From the NCBI RefSeq assembly GCF_900102505.1, contig NZ_FMVT01000004.1, forward strand, positions 186,001-250,000: a stretch of 64,000 nt of DNA, given 5' to 3'. This stretch comes from Paracoccus tibetensis. GTDB taxonomy: Bacteria > Pseudomonadota > Alphaproteobacteria > Rhodobacterales > Rhodobacteraceae. The position numbers were made by a program, and so were the translations under genes. Shown piece by piece: positions 9,955 to 18,694 of the stretch. Position 1 is the stretch's first letter, and each line of letters starts with the position of its first letter. The notes beneath the pieces were generated by a model that worked only from the letters and a program-made list of their open reading frames with translations, was not told where the DNA came from and did not search any database.

Positions 9955-10779
9955 AGTGTCCCGATTCTCGCGAGGGCTCGTGAGAAGCTGATCGACGCGA
10001 AGCGGGCCATTTCAGAGGGCCGGTCACCTGCTCAAGAGAAGCAGCAGGATAAGCGGCGCCTGAAGGAGGCGAAGCGGTTCGGCGAGTTCGGCGAGAAGTG
10101 GTTCCAGGAGTCGCGCATGGCCGAAAGCACGCGCGCCATGCGACGCTCGATCTACGAGCGGGACATTCTGCCAACGTTTCGAAACAGGCTTCTCACCGAG
10201 ATCACGCCGGACGATCTCCGCATGATGTGCGGGAAGGTGAAGGATCGCGGCGCTCCAGCCACGGCCGTGCATGTGCGGGATATCGTGAAGCTGATCTTTG
10301 CATTCGCGATCTTGCATGGCGAGAAGGTCGTCAACCCAGCGGATGAAGTTGGGCCTGCGTCTATTGCGACCTTCGTACCGAAGGATCGTTCGCTATCACC
10401 TGCCGAGATCCGCGTCATGCTTGGTCAGCTCGAGCATGTACCGACCCTGCCGACTATACGGCTGGGAATGAAGCTGTTCCTTCTAACGATGGTCAGGAAA
10501 AGCGAGCTGCAGGACGCGACGTGGGATGAAATCGACTTTGAGAACGCCATCTGGTCGATACCGAAGGAGCGAATGAAGCGGTCGAAGGCACACAACGTCT
10601 ACCTGTCACAGCAGGCTGTTGACATCTTCATCGCGCTGAAAACTTGTGCGGGTAATTCGCGCTACGTCCTTCTGTCGCGATATGACGCTGACGCCCCGAT
10701 GTCGCGTGCGACGTTCAATCGGTTTACGACCGCAGTCGTTGTTAGAGCGAAAAAGGAGGGGCTGCCACTCGAACCCTGA
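9955..10779 (+). pseudogene. P4-type tyrosine integrase remnant, truncated at both ends
   Basis: The reading frame resembles the middle of P4-family island integrases, from VPILARAREKLIDAKRAISE through the core-binding domain (FGEKWFQESRMAESTRAMRR) and the first catalytic arginine region (FLLTMVRKSELQDATWDEID). It ends at GLPLEP, just where homologues continue into the HxLR motif and the tyrosine nucleophile. The N-terminal arm-binding domain of about 80 residues is also missing, the frame becoming unrelated upstream of about 9955. An internal ATG at 10117 exists but would give a non-catalytic protein. An inactive remnant of the enzyme that inserted the island. Confidence 0.85.
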
Positions 10780-10820
10780 ATAGCCCCATGTTTCGTGGAC
10801 GCCTTCTTCGCTAACTTTGA

Positions 10821-11717
10821 GGCAAGGAGGCCCCTGAAAAGTTCGCTTCGCTCTACGCCACCGATCTCGGTCAGCGGATTTGGGCGTTCCTTGCGCAGTT
10901 CGAAAACGTCGCCCGGCTCGAAACAGCGTCGGAACTGGGAAAGCCCTCCGTCGAGGGGCTCGAGGAACAGCTTCTTGCCGAGTTTCGAGAGGACGTCCTT
11001 GTCGATCGCGTGAAGCAAATGGTCGGCCACATGGTCCGGCAGATCCTTGAGCAGCGCGACTGGGTGCTCGACCAAAGCGACGTAAAGGTCCAGTCCGTCC
11101 CCTTCAGCAAAGCGGCGCGCTATCGTCGACCCGACTGGATCACCTTTCACGCCTTCAGAAACACCAGCGATCCGCGGGACGTCGTTATTACCGACAGGCG
11201 GCAGAATCCGCAGCTGCCCGGCGACGCGCGGTGGAGCTACTACGCCACCTTCGCCAGCCCGCTGAAGGCCGCAGTGGCATTTGGAGTCGGCGACATCAAG
11301 CAGCTCCGGCAGCAGGTCCACACGCAGGGTTTCCGGCGCGTGCGCGTCGAACGACCGTTCGTGCGCCAGCTGCGCAAGGATCTCCTCGCCCATGGCGTGC
11401 CGCGCGTCTGGCTGGACGAAGCGGAGATCGAAATCGGCGACTCGCTGATCGCCAAGATCGATGAGGGCATGAAGCTCAGCCGATACATCGCCGTCGTCCT
11501 GTCGAAGAAGTCGATCGACGCCCCTTGGGTGAAGAAGGAGCTCGACCTGGCGATGAACCGGGAGATTTCCACCGGCGAAGTGGTCGTGCTGCCATTGCTC
11601 TATGAAGAGTGTGAACTTCCAGGGTTCCTGAAAGGCAAGCTCTACGCCGACTTCTCCAAACCTGAAGAGTATGAAGCTGTTCTGGGCAAGCTCCTGCGAC
11701 GGCTTCGAATCGCCTGA
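10821..11717 (+). pseudogene. TIR-domain defence protein, 5' end damaged and TIR strand A missing
   Basis: The stop-to-stop frame codes for about 298 residues. The N-terminal half (FASLYATDLGQRIW, then RRPDWITFHAFRNTSDPRD) is a conserved-looking domain I do not recognise. The C-terminal part is a TIR domain: VRQLRKDLLAHGVPRVWLDE, then GDSLIAKIDEGM, then WVKKEL, whose glutamate occupies the NADase position, then the YADF end. The opening strand of TIR domains (F-I-S-H-x-S-x-x-D) is absent; the frame passes from QGFRRVRVER into PFVRQ, suggesting a deletion joined two genes. A perfect AAGGAGG site at 10824-10830 is followed by no in-frame ATG, GTG or TTG; the first is GTG at 11010. The stop overlaps the next ATG by one base (TGATG). 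Confidence 0.65.
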
Positions 11718-13045
11718 TGAGCGTCGTAGCGGACGGCCCCAGTTCAGCAATGCTTGGCGCGATCGCCGAGCTTTGGCGGCTCAGCCCGCCTGGCCCTGAC
11801 AATATCCTCGCGCATCCGGCATTCGTGCGTCTGCGCGAGGCCTGCCGTGACAACTACTCTGGCACGGGGAAGACGGGCCCCGCATTCGCGCTCTCGACGG
11901 CGTTGAGGGCGTTGGGGCTGCCGTGCCACCTGCAAAAGGACGCCGCCCATTTGGCGCTTCCAGTGGAAGAGGCGGCGGCGGGTCTCGACGCGGCGCTGCG
12001 TTCCACGCGGGTGCATCTCGCGCCGCTCGATCTAGCGGATGATCTGTCGCCGCTTGCATTCGGCCCGGCGAAGCTATGTCGGCTGACGCCGGACGAGTTG
12101 CGGGTGCTCTTCGATGAGCGCCTCCTAAAGCGGGTCTATCCGCGGCAGGAACTGGACGCCGATCGGCTGTCGGAGTTTCACTGGCATGGTCGTCGAGGAG
12201 ACGGTGGCGTTCAAACACGGGCCGGAAGCGCGGGTGGTCCCGTTTTTCTCGATGGATCTCAGCCAGGATCTGGGGCGGATCGAGCCACACAAGGGACGGT
12301 TTCCATGCGCCTTCGAGGAAGCGCTGTTCTTCCTCCTGCTGGCGCCCTGGGAGGGCTGGTCGACGATGCCGGAAGTGGATTGGGCAGGATTCTGCGTGCC
12401 GTGGGTTTATACCGTCGACAGCGACATCTTCGTGCGTCCAGGCTCGCCGCCATCACCCGACACGCTGAGCTGGGAGGATCGCATCTATGATGACGGCTAT
12501 GGCAGAACCTACGAAGAAGAGCAGCCGGTCGAGCTGCGCCTTGATGACAACGCCGCGACCGAGCTGACTGTTTGGGACCAGAGCCGGTGGGTGATCGTTG
12601 AGCAGGCGAAGCAATCGGTTCTGTTTGAGACGCCGGTCGCCCATTTCCTGATCCGCGCCTTCCTTGCCGAAGGCGTGGATGAATTCTCGCCCACATCACA
12701 ACGATCGAGGCGGCGCTGGGGCTGCGCGCCGACTAACAGAAGAGTTTCCGTGTTGCGCCTGATCGCCATAAGGGAATGCGCGCGACGAACCGGATGCGAG
12801 GGCGTGTCGCCGGCCTGCTCGGTGACCGTAGCCATGCTGACCAATATGAGCAGCTCTTCGACATAAGAAGCGCCTTCCTGCACGGCCGCGCCATGACGGA
12901 CATCTCGACCCAAGAGCAGGTGATGGCCCGTTCGCTGGCTCGTCAGGTCGTAGAGGCGCTGATCTTGGCGACGGAATCGGGACAGATCCCGTCGCGCGAG
13001 GATTCTCTGGACAGCCTGCTCGATAAGGGCGCGCCGCTGATCTAA
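11717..13045 (+). pseudogene. HEPN-domain (ApeA-like) protein, two frameshifts and a stop
   Basis: One gene broken into three frames. The first part reads from ATG 11717 to about 12185, where one extra base shifts the frame (FHW, then MVVEETVAFKH continues in the next frame). Near 12686 a missing base shifts it again (VDEF, then LAHITTIEAALGLRAD), and an in-frame TAA follows at 12734-12736. The last part contains FDIRSAFLHGRAM, an RX4H motif (Arg codon 12866, His codon 12881) of HEPN ribonucleases, in a helical context like ApeA-type HEPN domains. The N-terminal two thirds are unrecognised. The gene starts in the TGATG overlap with the TIR gene, so the two probably formed one defence unit. 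Confidence 0.6.
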
Positions 13046-13078
13046 CGGCGCTGACCCGCCAAGCCGTCGGTAGCAAAA

Positions 13079-13106
13079 TGTCAGAAAACCGCATATCTTT
13101 CTGACA
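13079..13106 (+). promoter_or_regulatory. Candidate AbiEi operator (9-bp inverted repeat)
   Basis: Perfect inverted repeat TGTCAGAAA - 10 bases - TTTCTGACA, ending right at the AGGAG ribosome site of the abiEi gene. AbiEi antitoxins are known to bind inverted repeats in their own promoter and repress the operon, and position and symmetry fit that role. Confidence 0.6.
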
Positions 13107-13117
13107 GGAGAATGGCC

Positions 13118-13711
13118 ATGCAACGGTTAACCGAACAGATTCTTGCGTATGCCGGAGGGCTGCCGGAAGGCACGCCCGTGGCGGCTAAGAGCTTGCTCCA
13201 TCTCGGTAATCGCGCCGCGGTGGATCAGGCCTTGTCGCGTCTGACCGAGCGGGGCCAACTCGTTCGGGCCGGTCGCGGTGTCTATCTGCGTCCCATCACG
13301 AGCCGGTTCGGTACGAGGGCTCCCTCCGTCCAACAGGCAGTCGAGGCGCTCGCCAACCAACGCGGCGAGGTCATCGTCCCGAGCGGGGCGGCGGCGGCTA
13401 ACACGCTTGGCCTCACGACACAGGTGCCGGTCCGATCGGTCTATCTAACCTCCGGCCGCAGCCGGACGATGAACCTCGGCAAGCAGGTCGTCGAACTTCG
13501 CCACGCTCCACGCTGGCAACTCGCCCTGGCTCACAAGCCGGCTGGCGAGGCAGTGCGAGCGCTGGCCTGGCTTGGACCGGAGAAGGCGGAAGCCGCCCTG
13601 GAAACATTGAAGCGGAGGCTCCCGCCATCCATTTTCAGCGAACTGGTCGCGGCAGCGCCGCAGCTTCCGACTTGGTTGGCGCGCAGCGTGGGAAAGGTGG
13701 CCCATGGCTGA
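13118..13711 (+). CDS. Type IV toxin-antitoxin antitoxin, AbiEi/DUF6088 type
   Basis: Antitoxin and autorepressor of an AbiE-type abortive-infection pair, 197 residues. The N-terminus is a winged-helix domain (MQRLTEQILAYAGG, then RAAVDQALSRLTERGQLVR and GRGVYLRP), and the rest matches the DUF6088/AbiEi C-terminal pattern (VIVPSGAAAANTLGL, VYLTSGRSRT). An ATG at 13112 lies only one base after AGGAG, so the ATG at 13118, spaced 7 bases, was chosen. It overlaps the toxin gene by 8 bases. It is one of only two intact genes in the island, which fits loss of the toxin before loss of the antitoxin. Confidence 0.82.
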   Translation: MQRLTEQILAYAGGLPEGTPVAAKSLLHLGNRAAVDQALSRLTERGQLVRAGRGVYLRPITSRFGTRAPSVQQAVEALANQRGEVIVPSGAAAANTLGLTTQVPVRSVYLTSGRSRTMNLGKQVVELRHAPRWQLALAHKPAGEAVRALAWLGPEKAEAALETLKRRLPPSIFSELVAAAPQLPTWLARSVGKVAHG

Positions 13712-14719
13712 CGCCTTTCTCCACCTTCCGGTCGCCGACCGCCGCGAGGCGTTGAGCGTCGCGGCCGATCAGTCGGGACGACCCGCGCACCTTCTCGAGA
13801 AGGACGTCTGGGTGGTCTGGGCGCTCGCGACCCTTTACGGCTCGGCGCTCGGCGAACATCTGGTGTTCAAAGGCGGTACGTCGCTATCCAAAGCCTATCA
13901 GGTCATCCGGCGGTTTTCCGAGGATGTCGACCTGACCTATGACATCCGGACGATCGCACCCGATCTGGTGGGCGACGATGGCGAGGCCCTGCCGAAGACT
14001 CGCAGCGAGGAGAAGCGCTGGTCGAGTGAGGTACGCAAGCGCTTGCCAGACTGGGTAGTTGGGACCGTTCAGCCGATCCTTGCTGAGGCGTTGGCCGTTG
14101 AGTCGCTTGCCGCCACGATCCGCGTGGACGGTGAGAAGCTCTTCATCGACTACGAGGCCGCGACGGCTGGCTCCGGCTATGTCGCCCCGAGCGTGATGCT
14201 CGAATTTGGTGCGCGATCAACGGCGAGCCGGCGAGTGTGCGCGACGTGGTTTGCGATGCTGCCGGTTTGGTGGAAGGCGTCGTCTTCCCGACGGCCCGGC
14301 CGCGCGTGATGCATGCGGAGCGGACCTTCTGGAAGAAGGCGACGGCCATCCACGTCTTCTGCCTCCAGGAGCGTCTGCGCGGCGACCGGTTCGCCCGGCA
14401 CTGGCATGATGTCGCTCGATTGGACGAAGCGGGCTTCGCGGCGGCTGCTTTCGCGGATCGCGAGCTGGCGAACGCCGTCGCCCGTCACAAGGCGATGTTC
14501 TTCGCCGAAAAGGCAGCGGACCGATCGCCGATCGACTACGCGGCCGCGGTCAACGGAGGTCTGCAGCTCGTTCCGGCCGGCGATGGGGCGAAGGCCTTGG
14601 AAGAAGATTACGCCCGCATGGTTGAGGACGGCCTCCTTCTGGTGGACGCCGAGCCTTTCGAGGCGCTCATGGAGCGCTGCGCAGAGATCGCCGCACGGGC
14701 CAATAGCGCGGCAGGATAA
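13704..14719 (+). pseudogene. AbiEii-type nucleotidyltransferase toxin, frameshifted
   Basis: Toxin partner of the preceding AbiEi gene. The nucleotidyltransferase core is clear in the first frame: HLVFKGGTSLSKAY, then RRFSEDVDLTYD (GxS and DxD-type motifs). At about 14221, after LEFGARST, one base is missing; the matching continuation (GEPASVRDVVCDAAGLVEG, then TFWKKATAIHVFC) lies in the next frame and runs to the stop at 14719. As written, translation ends at 14309, giving 201 residues instead of about 338. The family transfers nucleotides to RNA such as tRNA acceptor ends. The product would keep the core motifs but lose the helical C-terminus. Confidence 0.82.
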
Positions 14720-14741
14720 GAAAACGGGCTGGGAGGCGACG

Positions 14742-16698
14742 GTGTACATTTCCGAAATCTACGCGAGCGGCTTCCGGTGCTTCGATCCGAGCGCGCCGTT
14801 GCAACTGAAGCTCTCTTCCGGTCTAAATATTCTCGTGGGGCCGAACGACGCCGGGAAGAGCGCGATCATCGACGCTGCCCGCTACGTCCTCTGGACACGT
14901 GGCGACGACTATATCCGCCCAGACGAACACGACTTCCACGTCGGCGTCGACGGCACGCGGGCTTGCGACTTCGCCGTGCGATGCACTTTCGACGATCTCA
15001 GCGCGGATGAGGAAGCCCGCTTTCTAGAATGGTGCACCAACGAAAAGGGGAAGCTTCGTCTGCACGTCTGCATGCGGGGCGCGGCGGGTTTCTCCTGGCG
15101 GCGGCAGCATCATCTCCAGCCAGCACCGAGCTGGCGCCGAAGGCGAAGGCCTGCCGCTCGACGGAGAACTGCGCGAGTATCTAAAGACCACCTATCTCAA
15201 GCCTTTACGGGACGCCGAGCGCGAGATGCGAACAGGACGCCGTTCGCGTCTGTCGCGCATTCTCGGCGCGATGCCCACGATGGGCCCCCAGAGCAAGCCC
15301 GCCGCGCCGGGTGCCAACGCTACGCTTCACGACACACTTGCCGCCGCTGACGCTGCGGTCCGGGGCAATGCTGCCGTAGGGGGCGTCGCCAGCAGCGTGA
15401 ATACAGATTTTCTCGATAAGCTGTCGTTTGTGGATGATCGCCTCGTCGCGACGCTGGACCTCGGCGCGGGCGGGTCGTTCGATCAGATCCTCGAACGATT
15501 CGAGCTCTATCTGAACGCAAAGGCAGGTACCGAGCGCGTGCAGCGCGGGTTGGGCTATAACAACCTGCTGTTCATGGCGGCCGAGCTGCTCTTGCTTCAG
15601 TCGCATCCCGATCAAGTCCCGTTCCTGCTGATCGAGGAGCCGGAAGCGCACCTGCATCCCCAGCACCAGACGCTGTTCATGGAGGTGCTCGCTGCCCGCG
15701 CCGCCAAACCGGATTCCGAGAAGGGCGAAACCCATCAGCAGGTCCAGGTCCTGCTCACCACCCATAGCCCGCAACTCGCGGCCGGCGCTGAGCTTGAGAC
15801 CATGACGATCATCGTCGGTCACCGCGCCTTTCCGTTGGGCGCGGCGCATACCCGGCTCGAAGCTGACGACTATGAGTTCCTGCGCCGGTTCCTCGACGCG
15901 ACCAAGGCCAACCTGTTCTTCGCCCGCGCACTGATCGTCGTGGAGGGCGACGGCGAGCGCCTGTTGCTGCCCACGATCGCCGAGAAGCTTGGGCGTCCGC
16001 TGAGCCGCTACGGCGTCTCGCTCGTAAATGTCGGTCACCGCGGCTTGTTCCGGTACAGCCGGATACTGCAACGCAAGACCGGGAACGCGATCCCCGTACC
16101 CGTGGCGCTGATCCCTGACAGGGATATCCCGCCCGCCGAGGCGAAAGACCTCGTCGGTGATCGGAAGACTGAGAACGAGCTGACGCAGGACGAGGTCGTC
16201 GCACGGCTGAAGACGCTGCGGCGCGACGTCGGGGACCCCGTCGACGTTTTCATCGCCGACAGTTGGACGCTCGAGTTCGATCTCGCGCTGCGGCCCCAGC
16301 TTGCCGAGAGCGTTCACCAGGCGGTCCAACTCGCTAAGACCAGCAGTCGCAAGCCAGAGCGGCTTGCGAAGATCGTGACGAAGGCCAGCGAAACCTACGC
16401 AGGCTGGAAGGAGGCTGGGCTCTCCACGACCGAGATCGCCGTCAAGATCTACCAGCCCGTCCACGACAAAGAGGCCTCCAAGGCCGAGGTCGCTGAACAA
16501 CTCGCCGCCATACTGCGTAAACGCACCGATACGCCGGAGCAGATGCGCGATCGGCTTCCGCCCTATCTAGTGCGCGCGATCTATTACCTGACGGGTGGCT
16601 ATGTCCCCGGGGCGCCAGCGATCGTACCCGAGCCGGAAGTCGGAGACGAAGAGATCGGGGGCGCCGGGATGGAAGGCGCAGCGGCGGTGGAGGCGTAG
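14742..16698 (+). pseudogene. GajA-like OLD-family nuclease (Gabija), frameshifted
   Basis: ATPase-TOPRIM nuclease of a Gabija-type defence system. The start is GTG 14742 with GGGAGG 5 bases upstream. The first frame has ISEIYASGFRCFD and Walker A GPNDAGKSAIID. Between about 15090 and 15110 the frame is lost (after GAAGF); the continuation GAEGEGLPLDGELREYL is in another frame. The rest carries the signature-like region, Walker B FLLIEEPEAHLHPQHQ, the switch TTHSPQLA, and a TOPRIM domain with IVVEGDGERLLLPTIAE and PDRD. Combined length is about 650 codons, like intact relatives. As written, the first frame stops at 15350, so no full enzyme is made. The UvrD-like helicase gene follows 4 bases after its stop. 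Confidence 0.82.
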
Positions 16699-16702
16699 CA
16701 CC

Positions 16703-18694
16703 ATGTTCGAGATCCTGCCGCTCACACCCGAACTGCTTGCCGAACTTGGCGACGAGCTGGGCGGCTGCGACTTCACTGATCCGAGCCAGACCGATTTCCT
16801 GGCGGTGGCCACCAGCTGTGACGTCCAGGCGGCACCCGGCAACGGCAAGACGACGCTGCTGGCCGCAAAGCTCGCGCTGCTTTCGCGTAACTGGTCGACC
16901 CGCAGGCGGGGCGTCTGCGTCATCTCGCACACCAATGCCGCGCGCACGGAGGTCGAAGACTTGATCGCCCGTCACCCGACCGCAGGGCGGCTGATGGTCT
17001 ATCCTCATTTCACCGGCACGGTCACAACGTTCATCAACCAGTACCTTGCCTTGCCCTACCTTCGAGGCCTGGGCTGGCACGTGCGCCAGATTGACGACGA
17101 CGCCTTCGCGGCTGAGGCGCTGCGGCGGTATCCGGCTTGGGGCGTCCTCGACAACCTCGCCAAGAACAAGAAGCTCAAGCTGAAGCGCAGGCTCGAAGAG
17201 TGGATTCCGCTTCTCGATCTGGACCCGGGTTTCACGGACACAGATGCAGAGCCCCGGGCGCTGGCGGTGCGCTGCCGCAAAGGGCAATGGGGTGCCCACA
17301 CCGATTGCGGGAAGGCGCTCGAATCCCTCAAGGCCTCGATGGTCAAGAGCGGGCTCTATCGCTACGCCGACATGACTGCGCTCGGATGGCGCGCGCTCCG
17401 CGAAAACCCGGCTCTCGCAGAGCGGCTTCGCGACCGCTTTCCGCTCGCCATCCTTGATGAGGCGCAGGATACCCATGGCGACCAGCTTCGGCTGCTAGAG
17501 CACGTCTTCAAGCAAGAGGGAGCGGCGTTCCAGCGCCTCGGGGACAGCAATCAAACCCTCTATGACGACGATGGAGCTGCACCAGCCTATTGGACGCCGG
17601 GTCCCGGTTGCATCCCTCTCGATACGAGTCGCAGGTTTGGCGGCGAGATCGCAGGTTTTGCAAGTCGGCTGACTGCGCGCCAGGCTCAGAACATTGTGGG
17701 CCTGGGCGCACGGCCTGCGTCGCGGGTAATGGTTCTGTTTGATGAAGCCACGATCGGCGGCGTTCTCGGAGCCTTCGCTGAAGAGGCACGCGCGCTGTGA
17801 GGCGGCGATTGCAGCAGCCGCGACGTCTGGGCGGTCGCATCGCGTCACAATCTGGCTGGTAAGAAAGGGGCATGGCAGCCGAAGAGCCTTGTCGACTATC
17901 ATCCCGCATATTGCAGCGAGGGCGGTTCTCGATCGAAGGCCAACCTCCTTTGCCGGCAGCTTCAGAAGGCCGCGGTACACCACGCCGCGGCGCGTCCTCC
18001 CGCAGAGGTCAGCGAGATGCTCGCCGTCGGTGTTTCCGGGCTGGCGCGCGCGCATGGTTGGAAAGCGGCGAATGATCGTCCGATTACTGCGCATAATGTC
18101 TGGCCGGCTTTGTCGCATCGCGACCTTGCGTTGCCGCGTGCTGTACGTCGACTGCTCAGGGACCATGTGCTTACCGGTGATGCGGTATGGGAGCAGGCGG
18201 CCTGGCTGGCGTTCACGGCGCAGTTGCTGCCACTTTTCAGTCCGCATCCTGAAGGCGCTGAGGCCGAAATCGCGGATTTGTGCAGCTTCGTCGCGGATCA
18301 AAAGGCCGATCTCGCCGACCCCGAGCGCCGCTCCACTCAGCAGATGCAATTCGACGATCTCACCTTGCAGCTGGGATCGATCCACTCGGTCAAGGGCAAG
18401 AGCGTAGACGGACTTCTCGTCGTAGAGAGTGAGGTCTGGAAGGGCAGTGCTGCAAACGAGCAGTGCATCGATCTAGGCACGGTGCTTCCCCGTGCGTTCG
18501 GCGTTACCGACCAGCCATTTACGTGGGTGGGACTTACGGCCGCGACAAATGTCTTCGTGGGCGTGACCAGGCCGCGGGAGTTGCTTGGGCTCGCGCTGCG
18601 TAAATCCGAAGCAATGATCCTGCTAGGGCCTGCAACGGACCAAGGGTGGAAACTTGTGGACCTGGTCGCGCAGGCTGCGGAGCTGAAGGGATGA
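16703..18694 (+). pseudogene. GajB-like UvrD-family helicase (Gabija), in-frame UGA
   Basis: Superfamily 1 helicase partner of GajA. Walker A APGNGKTT, motif II LAILDEAQDT and a Q-N-T motif (GDSNQTLYDDD) lie in the first part; motif V-like SIHSVKGKSVDG and motif VI-like VGVTRPRELLG in the second. Both parts share one reading frame, broken only by TGA at 17798-17800 (codon 366), inside EEARAL-stop-GGDCSSRDVWAV. A single G-to-A change from a TGG tryptophan codon would explain it. Full length would be 663 residues. An N-terminal product of 365 residues would lack motifs V and VI. The end overlaps the next gene by 4 bases (ATGA). Confidence 0.82.

Noticed and set aside
9955..18694. Island lesions as sequencing or assembly errors
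   Set aside because: Errors should also hit the 53 kb of flanks, which show none, and two truncations and a nonsense substitution are not indel-type errors; decay is the simpler reading, though reads were not available.
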